Shown: positions 1 to 6,653 of the stretch, in pieces | How the letters are laid out: each line of letters starts with the position of its first letter | How positions within the stretch are numbered: the first letter of the stretch is position 1 | From: Balneolia bacterium | Lineage (GTDB): Bacteria; Bacteroidota; Rhodothermia; Balneolales; Cyclonatronaceae | Direction: 5' to 3' | NCBI GenBank assembly: GCA_003566395.1 | Contig: PXDL01000473.1 | Span: 1-12,015, forward strand | DNA: 12,015 nt | Notes under the pieces: model-generated | Seen by the model: only the letters and a program-made list of their open reading frames with translations | Databases searched by the model: none | Told to the model about the DNA's origin: nothing | Position numbers and translations under genes: made by a program

Positions 1-125
1 ACAAACTGAGCCAGAGCGGGCAGCGTAAAAATTAGCACCGGAAACGCAAGGCAGTGCACGATGCAGAGCGAAGAAAGAAGAATGCTCAGTCTTGAATAAA
101 TATTGGTTTGTGAAACGTAACTCAT
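1..125 (-). CDS. MerC-family membrane protein, 5' part only
   Basis: This is the start of a gene on the minus strand that runs off the left edge; the first 41 codons are present, with ATG at 125-123. The peptide has a short polar N-terminus (about 12 residues) and then a hydrophobic helix containing the motif SLCIVHCLAFPV (Cys21, His24, Cys25). A Cys-x2-His-Cys motif in the first membrane helix is typical of MerC-domain proteins, small four-helix inner-membrane proteins first known for mercuric ion transport. The start lies 7 nt after the stop of the Fur-family regulator gene, so the two are very probably co-transcribed. That pairing suggests a role in transition-metal, likely zinc, homeostasis rather than mercury resistance; this is inference. 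No mer operon gene is nearby. The family call is fairly good from the motif; the substrate is unknown. Confidence 0.72.
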   Translation of the reverse strand, partial: MSYVSQTNIYSRLSILLSSLCIVHCLAFPVLIFTLPALAQF

Positions 126-132
126 AATTTTT

Positions 133-576
133 TTAATGGCACACAGGACAACGCCCGTGCAGCCGGATTTCCTTTTCTTTAATTTCGAAACCCATCATGG
201 ATTCATTATTGACTGTAAGGGCGGATGAATCCACGGGGAAGCAGTAAATTTTTTCGCAACTGTCGCAGACAAAATGGGCATGATCATGCTCGTGCTCTTG
301 ATCATGGGAATGAGCTTGGTCATTGCGGTAAATAGCGTAAAGCCAGTTCCGGTCTTCGGTAGCCACGCGGTGGGCAAGCCCTTTGTCAACGAAAGTATTC
401 AGGGTACGGTACAGCGTAACTTTATCCACGTCTTTGGGCCCGAGTTTTTGTGAGATCTGCGCATGCGACATGGCCGTGCGGGATCGCATCAATACATCAA
501 GGGTCTGAAGCCTTATCCGGGTTACTTTAAGGTTATACGCCCGTAAAAGTTCGCTGTGATAATCGTCTGAATTCAT
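133..576 (-). CDS. Fur-family metal-dependent repressor, probably Zur-like
   Basis: A 147-residue protein of normal length for the Fur family, a dimeric metal-dependent DNA-binding repressor. The winged-helix domain occupies about residues 8-80, with the DNA-recognition helix around DKVTLYRTLN (51-60). The dimerisation/metal domain follows, with a His-rich run (six His between 89 and 101), CDSC at 104-107, and a C-terminal CPVC at 143-146. The two CxxC pairs form the structural zinc site of the family. The His-rich hinge, the adjacent MerC-family gene and a TGCAAC-N3-GTTGCA palindrome in its own promoter favour zinc sensing over iron, but the regulated metal is inferred. It begins a divergent unit facing away from the trp operon. 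No Shine-Dalgarno is present, and the -10 element ends only 6 nt before the ATG, so the mRNA may be leaderless. The gene is probably autoregulated through the palindrome. Confidence 0.85.
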   Translation of the reverse strand: MNSDDYHSELLRAYNLKVTRIRLQTLDVLMRSRTAMSHAQISQKLGPKDVDKVTLYRTLNTFVDKGLAHRVATEDRNWLYAIYRNDQAHSHDQEHEHDHAHFVCDSCEKIYCFPVDSSALTVNNESMMGFEIKEKEIRLHGRCPVCH

Positions 577-582
577 AAATTA

Positions 583-611
583 AATATACAAATAGTGCAA
601 CTTGGTTGCAA
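583..611 (-). promoter_or_regulatory. Promoter of the fur/zur-merC unit
   Basis: Read on the minus strand, TTGCAA (611-606) and TATATT (588-583) are separated by exactly 17 nt. The -10 continues as TATATTTA, one mismatch from the Bacteroidota TAnnTTTG element. Only 6 nt separate the -10 from the ATG, so transcription should begin at or within a base or two of the start codon. The -35 hexamer lies partly inside the inverted repeat at 596-610. Confidence 0.6.
596..610. promoter_or_regulatory. 15-bp palindrome, probable Zur-type operator
   Basis: TGCAACTTGGTTGCA is a perfect inverted repeat, TGCAAC and GTTGCA around a 3-nt centre. It overlaps the -35 of the fur-family gene, so a dimer bound here would block RNA polymerase. 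Position and symmetry are those expected of autorepression by a Fur-family dimer. Assignment to this regulator is inference from adjacency. Confidence 0.6.
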
Positions 612-733
612 GTGAAATGAGTCACGTTTCAAAACCGCTTAAAAATAAAGATCGGAACGGTCAAAAAAAATGAACGTCACGGGTATTAAAAATATTCCGG
701 CTTTATTCGTATTCACATTTTTGCAGGCTGATG

Positions 734-762
734 TTGACATTACTACTGCGCCCGATTAAATT
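734..762 (+). promoter_or_regulatory. Promoter of the trp leader and operon
   Basis: A perfect TTGACA (734-739) is followed after 17 nt by TAAATT (757-762), four of six matches to TATAAT; extended as TAAATTCA it also fits the TAnnTT pattern seen in the divergent promoter. The upstream stretch (about 640-720) is A/T-rich. The -10 ends 5 nt before the ATG of the leader peptide, which puts the predicted transcript start at or within a few bases of that ATG. Confidence 0.65.
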
Positions 763-767
763 CAGCC

Positions 768-818
768 ATGATTTTTTCAACGGTACATCTGCACAACTGG
801 TGGTGGCTGCTTCCATGA
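768..818 (+). CDS. trpL: trp operon leader peptide with three tandem Trp codons
   Basis: A 16-codon reading frame, MIFSTVHLHNWWWLLP followed by TGA, lies between the promoter and trpE. Three consecutive TGG codons occupy 798-806. The frame is too short for ordinary gene callers, but its content and place are diagnostic of a regulatory leader peptide: translation of the Trp run measures charged tRNA-Trp. The stop codon (816-818) overlaps the strand of the leader RNA that forms the antiterminator, so a ribosome that finishes the peptide masks that strand, while one stalled on the Trp codons leaves it free. There is no Shine-Dalgarno, and the predicted transcription start coincides with the ATG, so it is probably translated from a leaderless mRNA. 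The peptide itself is not expected to have another function. Confidence 0.88.
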   Translation: MIFSTVHLHNWWWLLP

Positions 819-876
819 AGCGGTTCAGCTAATTGTGTGCAGTCGTATCCGGCAGTACTACTTTTCAACCCGCTTC
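789..876 (+). promoter_or_regulatory. trp attenuator: alternative leader RNA structures
   Basis: Two mutually exclusive foldings can be drawn by hand. Region 1:2 is GCTGCTTC (806-813) with GAAG (817-820) and CAGC (826-829), reinforced outside by CTGCA-CAA (789-796) with TTG-TG-TGCAG (833-842). The antiterminator is GAAGCGG (817-823) with CCGCTTC (870-876), extendable by TT/AA with one bulged C. It uses the 5' arm of the terminator, so the two cannot coexist. A ribosome stalled at the Trp codons 798-806 covers region 1 and frees region 2. A ribosome at the stop codon 816-818 covers region 2 and lets the terminator form. No folding program was run. Confidence 0.82.
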
Positions 877-904
877 GACCTTTTCCGACAGCGGGTTTTT
901 TTTT
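867..904 (+). terminator. Intrinsic terminator of the trp attenuator
   Basis: A perfect 8-bp stem AACCCGCT (867-874) / AGCGGGTT (890-897), with possible extra TCG/CGA pairs inside the loop, is followed directly by a run of nine T (896-904). It lies upstream of trpE and after the leader peptide, so it can only serve premature termination of the trp transcript. Confidence 0.88.
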
Positions 905-943
905 GCCCGTTGCAGCTTTGAGCGGTATAAAATCAATTCTTAA

Positions 944-2413
944 ATGACTTTCGAAACGTTTAAAAACCTTGCTGAATCCTATACGGCTGTGCCTGTTTAC
1001 AGAATGAGCCTGGCCGATACGGTCACGCCGGTGTCTGTATTTATGCGCATACGGGGCGGGGCTGCTTTCCCATTTCTGTTTGAATCGGTGGAAGGAGGCG
1101 AACAGCTCGGGCGCTACTCTTTCATCGGTAAAAATCCTTATCAGGTTTTTCGTTTTGCAGAGGGAGAAGCCAGGCTTAGCCGGGAAGACGGCACCGAAAC
1201 TGACCTCGGTCATGATTACTACGGAGCGCTGCGCTCCCTTACCCGCCGGCATACCGAGCCGGACCTTCCCGACCTGCCGAGTCTGACGGGCGGAGCGGTA
1301 GGGTACTCGGCCTATGACACGGTTCGCCAGACCGAGCACCTTCCGAACACTCCTCCGGACGACCTCAACGTGCCCGATGCCGTCTGGGCGTTTTATGATC
1401 AGATTTACGCTTTCGATCACGTAAAGCACCGCATCATACTGATAAAAACCGTGTTTACCGAAGACCTAAATGAGGCCGGACTACGACAAGCCTGGGAAAA
1501 AGCTCATCAAAGCCTCGACGGCATGGAGCGCGACCTGAAAGCGGAATACCGGGAAACCACTCCGCTCGAAATTCTTCAGGACGATATCGAAAGCAATATC
1601 AGCCGGGAAGACTTTCACCGCATGGTGGATAAAGCCAGGGAATATATTTATGAAGGAGACATCTTTCAGGTTGTGCTGTCGCAGCGCTTTCGCAGCCGAA
1701 TTCGTGGCGACCGCTTTATGCTCTACCGTGCGCTGCGGATGGTAAATCCTTCGCCCTATCTTTTTTATCTGGATTTTGATGCATTCGCTTTGGTCGGGTC
1801 TTCACCCGAAGTGCTGGTTTCGGTTCAGGACGGAATCACCAAAGTATTGCCGATTGCCGGTACGCGCCCGAGAGGCAAAACTACCGAAGAAGACAAAAGG
1901 CTGGAAGCAGACCTGATTTCCGACCAAAAAGAGGTTGCCGAGCATATTATGCTTGTTGATTTGGGCCGGAATGATCTTTCCCGAATTTGCAATCCCGGAA
2001 GCGTGAAGTTAACCCGGAATCAAACCATAGAGCGCTATTCGCACGTGATGCACATCGTAAGTGAGGTGCGCGGGAATTTGCGTGATGATGCGACCCCGGC
2101 CGATGCGCTTCAGCACTGTTTTCCTGCGGGTACGGTAAGCGGGGCGCCCAAGGTAAGGGCGATGGAAATTATAGACGAGCTTGAACCGATCAGGCGCGGT
2201 CCCTACGCCGGGGCGGTCGGCTACTTCGATTTTTCCGGAAATATGGATACCTGTATCGCCATTCGCACCATGGTTGCAACCCGTGATTCGGTGTATATTC
2301 AGGCCGGAGCCGGAATTGTGGCCGACAGCAAACCTGAGAATGAATATCAGGAAACCCGGAACAAGGCCGGCGCGTTATTTGAAGCGCTTAAAATGGCCAT
2401 TCAGCTTCAATAG
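944..2413 (+). CDS. trpE: Anthranilate synthase component I
   Basis: A 489-residue aminase subunit that converts chorismate and ammonia (from TrpG) to anthranilate, the first committed step of tryptophan synthesis, in the cytoplasm. An N-terminal domain (about 1-200) includes LFES at 45-48, matching the LLES segment that binds feedback Trp in known TrpE proteins, so inhibition by Trp is likely retained. The chorismate-binding domain (about 215-485) shows GSSPE (285-289), PIAGTRPRG (303-311), HIMLVDLGRNDL (334-345), FPAGTVSGAPK (393-403), GPYAGAVGY (419-427) and QAGAGIVADS (453-462). The start is fixed: a TAA in frame immediately precedes the ATG. There is no Shine-Dalgarno. It is the first structural gene after the attenuator terminator. 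Only two Trp residues occur. The related PabB is the alternative, but the operon context makes TrpE nearly certain. Confidence 0.96.
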   Translation: MTFETFKNLAESYTAVPVYRMSLADTVTPVSVFMRIRGGAAFPFLFESVEGGEQLGRYSFIGKNPYQVFRFAEGEARLSREDGTETDLGHDYYGALRSLTRRHTEPDLPDLPSLTGGAVGYSAYDTVRQTEHLPNTPPDDLNVPDAVWAFYDQIYAFDHVKHRIILIKTVFTEDLNEAGLRQAWEKAHQSLDGMERDLKAEYRETTPLEILQDDIESNISREDFHRMVDKAREYIYEGDIFQVVLSQRFRSRIRGDRFMLYRALRMVNPSPYLFYLDFDAFALVGSSPEVLVSVQDGITKVLPIAGTRPRGKTTEEDKRLEADLISDQKEVAEHIMLVDLGRNDLSRICNPGSVKLTRNQTIERYSHVMHIVSEVRGNLRDDATPADALQHCFPAGTVSGAPKVRAMEIIDELEPIRRGPYAGAVGYFDFSGNMDTCIAIRTMVATRDSVYIQAGAGIVADSKPENEYQETRNKAGALFEALKMAIQLQ

Positions 2414-2474
2414 CCGGTAAGGCAACGCAAGCCGTCACCCTAACAATCAAACCTGAAATCTCGCAAAATTGACT

Positions 2475-3470
2475 ATGCAGGAAAACCAGCGCAAGACCAT
2501 ACTATCCGGAATAACCCCCTCCGGAAGGTTGCACATCGGAAATTATTTCGGCGCCATGCGTCAGCATCTTGAATTTATTGAAAAGGGAGATGCATTTTAT
2601 TTCATAGCAAACTACCACGCACTAACCTCTCTGCGGGACGGCGAGAAACTTGCCGACTACACCCTGGATGTTGCCATCGACTATCTTTCGCTCGGCCTTG
2701 ATCCGGATCGTTGTACGTTTTTTGCGCAGAGTGATGTGCCCGCGGTCACCGAGCTTGCGTGGATGCTCGGCACGCTCTGCCCTGTAAGCCTGATGGAAAA
2801 AGGCGTGGCCTATAAAGACAAGGTGGCCCAGGGCCTGGCCCCGAATATCGGCTTGTTTACGTATCCGGTGCTTCAGGCGGCCGATATCCTGATTTATCAT
2901 TCCGACATCGTTCCGGTAGGCGCGGATCAGAAGCAGAACCTGGAATTCTCGCGTGATTTGGCCCAGAAGTTCAACAACAACTTTGAGGGAGATTACCTCA
3001 AGTTGCCCGAGCCTCATATCGTTAAGGAGGTTGCGGTTGTGCCGGGGATTGACGGCCGGAAAATGAGCAAATCCTACAACAATCACATTTTTATTTTTGA
3101 TGAAGGCAACGTGCTCAAAAAGAAAGTGATGTCGATCAAAACAGACGCTGCTGCTCTGGAAGACCCGAAAGATCCGGAAAGCTGCAATGTGTTCAGCCTT
3201 ATCAAGCTGTTTGCCGGGTCGGAAAAAGAGCAGGAAATTCGTGACGCTTACCTGGCAGGAGGGTACGGATACGGACATGCCAAAAAGGAACTGCTGGAAT
3301 TGATTTCATCGTTTTTTGAACAGGCCCGTGATCGTCGCAGAACGTTTGAAAATCGCAAAGACACGGTGCGCGACATTTTGCGGGAAGGCGGCCGGAAAGC
3401 AAGAGCGCGCGCCGGGCAGGTCATGGCTCCCGTCCGTGAAGCAACCGGAATTATCCGCACGCATTCCTGA
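2475..3470 (+). CDS. trpS: Tryptophanyl-tRNA synthetase inside the trp operon
   Basis: A 331-residue class I synthetase of normal bacterial length that activates tryptophan with ATP and charges tRNA-Trp. The HIGH-type signature is HIGN (about residues 20-23) in the context SGRLHIGNYFGAM; the KMSKS loop is exact at 196-200; DIVPVGADQ at about 144-152 is a conserved part of the family's active-site region. I chose ATG 2475; a TTG at 2469 is in frame but adds only two residues and has no ribosome site. It sits 61 nt after trpE and 10 nt before trpG, so it splits the two anthranilate synthase subunit genes. Being downstream of the Trp attenuator, it should rise when charged tRNA-Trp falls and then help restore charging. 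It contains one Trp. Function is certain; the regulatory role is inference. Confidence 0.96.
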   Translation: MQENQRKTILSGITPSGRLHIGNYFGAMRQHLEFIEKGDAFYFIANYHALTSLRDGEKLADYTLDVAIDYLSLGLDPDRCTFFAQSDVPAVTELAWMLGTLCPVSLMEKGVAYKDKVAQGLAPNIGLFTYPVLQAADILIYHSDIVPVGADQKQNLEFSRDLAQKFNNNFEGDYLKLPEPHIVKEVAVVPGIDGRKMSKSYNNHIFIFDEGNVLKKKVMSIKTDAAALEDPKDPESCNVFSLIKLFAGSEKEQEIRDAYLAGGYGYGHAKKELLELISSFFEQARDRRRTFENRKDTVRDILREGGRKARARAGQVMAPVREATGIIRTHS

Positions 3471-3480
3471 TTATACCATC

Positions 3481-4044
3481 ATGATTCTGATCATAGATAA
3501 TTACGACTCCTTCACCTACAATCTGGTTCATCTTGTGGCCGCACATACCGGCGATTACAAGGTGGTGCGCAACGACGCCCTGACCGTGGAAGAAGTACGC
3601 AAACTTGCACCGGAGAAAATTTTGATATCACCCGGACCCGGCAGGCCGGAGAACGCCGGCATTACCGAGAGCGTGATTCTGGAATTGGGCGAGAAAACGC
3701 CGGTTCTTGGCGTTTGTCTGGGATATCAGGCCATAGGGAGAGTATATGGTGCGGAAGTAGTGCACGCTCCCAGCCTGATGCACGGCAAAACCTCGGTAAT
3801 TGAGCACAACAAGTCAGGCATTTTCAGCAATCTGAAACAGGGATTTACCGCAACCCGCTATCACTCGCTGGTGCTCCGTCCCGATTCCATTCCCGATGTG
3901 CTCGATATAACCTGCAAAACACCCGACGGCGTAATTATGGGCGTGCGTCACAAATCCAATCCGGTTGAGGGGATCCAGTTTCACCCTGAAAGTATTCTTA
4001 CAACGGAAGGTCCCAAATTAATCGAAAACTGGCTGAAGCAGTAA
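3481..4044 (+). CDS. trpG: Anthranilate synthase component II, glutamine amidotransferase
   Basis: A 187-residue class I glutamine amidotransferase that hydrolyses glutamine and channels ammonia to TrpE. It begins with the family-typical MILIIDNYDSFTYNLV. The catalytic triad is visible: Cys79 in GVCLGYQ (77-83), and His168 and Glu170 in QFHPES (166-171). The oxyanion loop ISPGPGRPENAG is at 49-60. The open frame extends upstream into trpS, but ATG 3481 gives the exact family N-terminus, so the extension is rejected. The gap after trpS is 10 nt. In many bacteria the same protein also serves PabB (p-aminobenzoate synthesis); whether this one is shared cannot be told from the window. One Trp residue, near the C-terminus. 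Confidence 0.95.
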   Translation: MILIIDNYDSFTYNLVHLVAAHTGDYKVVRNDALTVEEVRKLAPEKILISPGPGRPENAGITESVILELGEKTPVLGVCLGYQAIGRVYGAEVVHAPSLMHGKTSVIEHNKSGIFSNLKQGFTATRYHSLVLRPDSIPDVLDITCKTPDGVIMGVRHKSNPVEGIQFHPESILTTEGPKLIENWLKQ

Positions 4045-4070
4045 ACAAAAGCCGATATTTAGAAATTGCT

Positions 4071-5111
4071 ATGAGTGAGAATCCGTTTAAAGATGTATTG
4101 AATGAACTTGCCGCCGGGCATGATTTTACCCGAGAACAGGCACGTACAGCGCTCGGATACATTATTAAGGGTGATGTTAACGAGGCCCAAACCGCGGCTT
4201 TTTTATTCGGGATGCGCCAAAAGGGTGAAACCATTGATGAGTTAACCGGTTTCACCGAAGCGATGCGCGCGGCCATGGTTTCCGTTAAAGCCGATACTAC
4301 CGGTGCTGTGGATTTATGCGGAACGGGCGGAGATCACAGCGGGACCTTTAATATTTCTACGGCAGCCATGTTTGTGGTGGCCGGAGCAGGAGCAGGGGTG
4401 TTGAAACACGGCAACCGGAGTATTTCCAGCAAAAGCGGCAGTTACGACGTGCTTGAGGCCCTTGGCGTGGTTCCGGATTTGAATCCGAAGCAGGTTCAGC
4501 AATGCTACGCGGAAACGGGGCTTGCCTTTATGTTTGCCCCGCTTTTCCATCCGGCCATGAAATATGTGATGCCTGCCCGCCGGGCGCTTGGAATGCGCAC
4601 CTTTTTCAATATTATGGGTCCGCTGCTAAATCCCGCCGGAGTGAAGCGTCAGGTGATCGGTGCATACGATCTGCCGACGGCCGGTTTGTGCGCACACATT
4701 CTGGCCCGACTGGATACCGAGCTTGCTGTTACGGTACATTCCCGCGACGGAATGGATGAATTCAGTACGGCGGCCGGGGCAGATTTTTACACCGTAAAGG
4801 ATGGCGGGCTTGCCGGTCCGGAGACATTCAATCCGTCGGATGCCGGCATCGCAACGGCGTCTCATGAACAGCTGCAGGGCGGCGATAAAGAGTACAATGC
4901 CGCCATCATTCTGAAAATTTTAGCTGGAAAAGCAACTCTCGCCCAGGAGGATATTGTGGCGCTCAACGCCGCTTTTGCCCTGAAAGCCGCAGGTAAGACC
5001 GAATCTGTTTCGGAGGCTTTGGAAATGGCCCGTGAGAGCATACGGGGCGGGGCCGCACGTGCAAAGCTGGAGGCGATGAAAGAATCCACGCAGGAGCTGC
5101 ATCATGAGTGA
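4071..5111 (+). CDS. trpD: Anthranilate phosphoribosyltransferase
   Basis: A 346-residue enzyme of usual length, a class III nucleoside phosphorylase-like fold, that joins anthranilate to PRPP to give phosphoribosyl-anthranilate. The small N-terminal helical domain is about 1-70. PRPP and Mg-binding segments follow: GTGGD (84-88), NIST (94-97), KHGNRSISS (112-120), SGSYDVLEALG (122-132), and DGMDE (226-230), whose acidic pair binds metal. FFNIMGPLLNP (178-188) is the conserved hinge region. It contains no Trp. It lies 26 nt after trpG, with no clear Shine-Dalgarno, and its last codons overlap the start of trpC by 8 nt, indicating translational coupling. It is monofunctional, not fused to trpG as in some enterobacteria. 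Confidence 0.96.
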   Translation: MSENPFKDVLNELAAGHDFTREQARTALGYIIKGDVNEAQTAAFLFGMRQKGETIDELTGFTEAMRAAMVSVKADTTGAVDLCGTGGDHSGTFNISTAAMFVVAGAGAGVLKHGNRSISSKSGSYDVLEALGVVPDLNPKQVQQCYAETGLAFMFAPLFHPAMKYVMPARRALGMRTFFNIMGPLLNPAGVKRQVIGAYDLPTAGLCAHILARLDTELAVTVHSRDGMDEFSTAAGADFYTVKDGGLAGPETFNPSDAGIATASHEQLQGGDKEYNAAIILKILAGKATLAQEDIVALNAAFALKAAGKTESVSEALEMARESIRGGAARAKLEAMKESTQELHHE

Positions 5112-5907
5112 ACCCACACAGCCCACGATTCTCGATAAAATAGTGGAGCAAACCAGGGAGGACCTGGAGGCGCGGAAGAAGAAAGTGGCCGCGAGGGACT
5201 TCAGGGATTTCAGGTTTTATGATGACGAACGCCGGAGCCTGAGCGCTGCACTTCGTGAAAAAGACCGCATTCGTATCATCGCCGAAGTGAAAAAGGCTTC
5301 ACCCTCCAAAGGAATCATCCGGAAGGATTTCAAACCGGTTGAAACGGCCGTTCAATACGCCGAAGCCGGTGCAGCGGCAATTTCGGTGCTGACCGAACCA
5401 CGCTTTTTCCAGGGCGCGCTCGACTACCTCGGAGATATTCGCCCGGAGGTTGAGCTTCCGCTGCTTCGCAAGGATTTTATAATCGATTTTTACCAGATAG
5501 AAGAGGCGCGGGCTTATGGTGCCGATGCCGTACTGTTAATTGCGGGAATCACCACGGGAAACCAGCTTCAGGAGCTGCATCACGCGGCGGAGGAAGCGGG
5601 CTTGCAGTGTCTGGTGGAATGCTACAGCGAGGCTGAATTCAACAGTCTCGATTTTGGTCAGGTCGGGATTGCAGGTGTCAACAACCGAGATTTGCGAACC
5701 TTTGAGGTTCATCTGCATCGGGGGCTGGAGCTGCTTGCCCGTGCACCTGAACACGTAATCAAAGTATCCGAAAGCGGCCTTAACAGTTCGGCAGACCTGG
5801 AAACAGTCAGGGAGTATGGCTGCGATGCCGCGCTGATAGGTGAATATTTTATGAGGCAGCCACATCCCGGCAAAGCACTAAAGCAAATGCTGGATGATAT
5901 GTCATGA
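5104..5907 (+). CDS. trpC: Indole-3-glycerol-phosphate synthase
   Basis: A 267-residue TIM-barrel enzyme that closes and decarboxylates the carboxyphenylamino-deoxyribulose phosphate made by TrpF to indole-3-glycerol phosphate. Signature segments: EVKKASPSKG (61-70; catalytic lysine region), RKDF (122-125), VE (171-172), NNRDL (193-197) and SESG (222-225, phosphate binding). It starts inside the end of trpD (8-nt overlap) with an AGGAG at 5092-5096, 7 nt before the ATG, one of the few good ribosome sites here. It overlaps trpF by 4 nt (ATGA). No Trp residues. It is a stand-alone TrpC; the enterobacterial TrpC-TrpF fusion is absent. The product would need TrpA/TrpB, which are not in the window. 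Confidence 0.96.
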   Translation: MSEPTQPTILDKIVEQTREDLEARKKKVAARDFRDFRFYDDERRSLSAALREKDRIRIIAEVKKASPSKGIIRKDFKPVETAVQYAEAGAAAISVLTEPRFFQGALDYLGDIRPEVELPLLRKDFIIDFYQIEEARAYGADAVLLIAGITTGNQLQELHHAAEEAGLQCLVECYSEAEFNSLDFGQVGIAGVNNRDLRTFEVHLHRGLELLARAPEHVIKVSESGLNSSADLETVREYGCDAALIGEYFMRQPHPGKALKQMLDDMS

Positions 5908-6548
5908 AGAATCAATCAGGAGAACATCCTTTCATTAAAATTTGCGGCATCACCAGGGCCGAAGACGCGCAGGCGGCCGAGAAAGCGGGAGCCGAGTTCA
6001 CGGGGTTTATTTTTGTGAAGGATACGCCCCGGTACATAAGTCCGGAAGATGCCGCCCCGATTATTGCCGGGCTTGCACGGGCGAAAGCTGTGGGCGTGTG
6101 CATGAATCAATCTACAGACGAGATGAACGCTCTGGCGGAAGTAAGCGGAGTGGCGCTGTTGCAGCTTCACGGTGATGAATCGCCCGAACAGTGTCGCGGA
6201 CTAAGGCTTCCGGTTATCAAAGCGTTCCGGATTAAAAACGGGATGTCAACCGATGATGTACGGACGATGATAGCACCGTTCCGGGAAATTGTGCGGTATT
6301 TTCTTTTCGATACCTACGATAAAAATCAGGCAGGCGGTACCGGCCGCACATTCAACTGGGAAGTATTGAAAGGTCTTTCCGGCGACATTCCGTTTTTTCT
6401 TGCCGGCGGACTCGGTCCGGATAATGTGAAAGAGGCCGCTTCTCTGCTGCATCCTTTTGCACTGGATATTTCGAGCGGGGTTGAGATCGAACCGGGCCGG
6501 AAGGATCACGCAAAAATTGCTCGTACAATCTCCGAAGTTCCGGGCTGA
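5904..6548 (+). CDS. trpF: Phosphoribosylanthranilate isomerase
   Basis: A 214-residue TIM-barrel isomerase carrying out the Amadori rearrangement of phosphoribosyl-anthranilate, the step between TrpD and TrpC. The catalytic Cys is in KICGITR (12-18; Cys14) and the catalytic Asp in LFDTY (134-138; Asp136). Phosphate-binding segments are GGTGRTF (144-150), LAGGLGPDNV (166-175) and DISSGVE (188-194). The strand usually reading GVFVN is GVCMN here. The start overlaps the stop of trpC in an ATGA arrangement. The single Trp is at 152. It is the last biosynthetic gene of the cluster; trpB and trpA, which often follow, are absent and a pbpC gene lies 105 nt downstream on the same strand. Confidence 0.95.
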   Translation: MKNQSGEHPFIKICGITRAEDAQAAEKAGAEFTGFIFVKDTPRYISPEDAAPIIAGLARAKAVGVCMNQSTDEMNALAEVSGVALLQLHGDESPEQCRGLRLPVIKAFRIKNGMSTDDVRTMIAPFREIVRYFLFDTYDKNQAGGTGRTFNWEVLKGLSGDIPFFLAGGLGPDNVKEAASLLHPFALDISSGVEIEPGRKDHAKIARTISEVPG

Positions 6549-6653
6549 TACCGGCATTTTGCCTTCCTGCGGTATAGCAACGGGATGCAATTATTTGTAT
6601 CATAAATTCATCTTACCCCGGTTTTCATCATCACCCTGCAAACCCGAAAAGTT
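6549..6653 (+). other. trpF-pbpC intergenic region without a clear terminator
   Basis: This 105-nt spacer has an imperfect inverted repeat, ATACCG with CGGTAT (within 6548-6575), but no T-run after it, so it does not look like an intrinsic terminator. It contains a TAAATTCA (6603-6610) like the trp -10, but no matching -35 at 17 nt. The pbpC gene may therefore be partly read through from the trp operon or have a weak promoter of its own; the sequence does not decide. Confidence 0.35.

Noticed and set aside
743..1429. A 228-codon open frame on the minus strand across the trp leader and start of trpE
   Set aside because: It lies opposite the attenuator and the well-supported trpE frame, and its composition (Arg/Lys/Ser-rich, no recognisable domain) is that of an antisense shadow.
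2469..2474. TTG as the start of trpS
   Set aside because: An ATG two codons later is a better start, and neither has a ribosome site.
2622..3278. A 218-codon open frame on the minus strand inside trpS
   Set aside because: Fully antisense to conserved synthetase sequence with HIGN and KMSKS motifs; no family resemblance of its own.
3316..3480. An upstream in-frame start for trpG that would overlap trpS by about 150 nt
   Set aside because: The extra 55 residues have no counterpart in the family, and ATG 3481 gives the exact canonical N-terminus.
944..4044. trpE and trpG being pabB and pabA of folate synthesis
   Set aside because: They lie with trpD, trpC and trpF behind a leader with three Trp codons; LFES at 45-48 matches the Trp-binding segment of TrpE.
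6548..6575. Inverted repeat ATACCG/CGGTAT after trpF as a terminator
   Set aside because: Short stem, 16-nt loop and no T-run afterwards.
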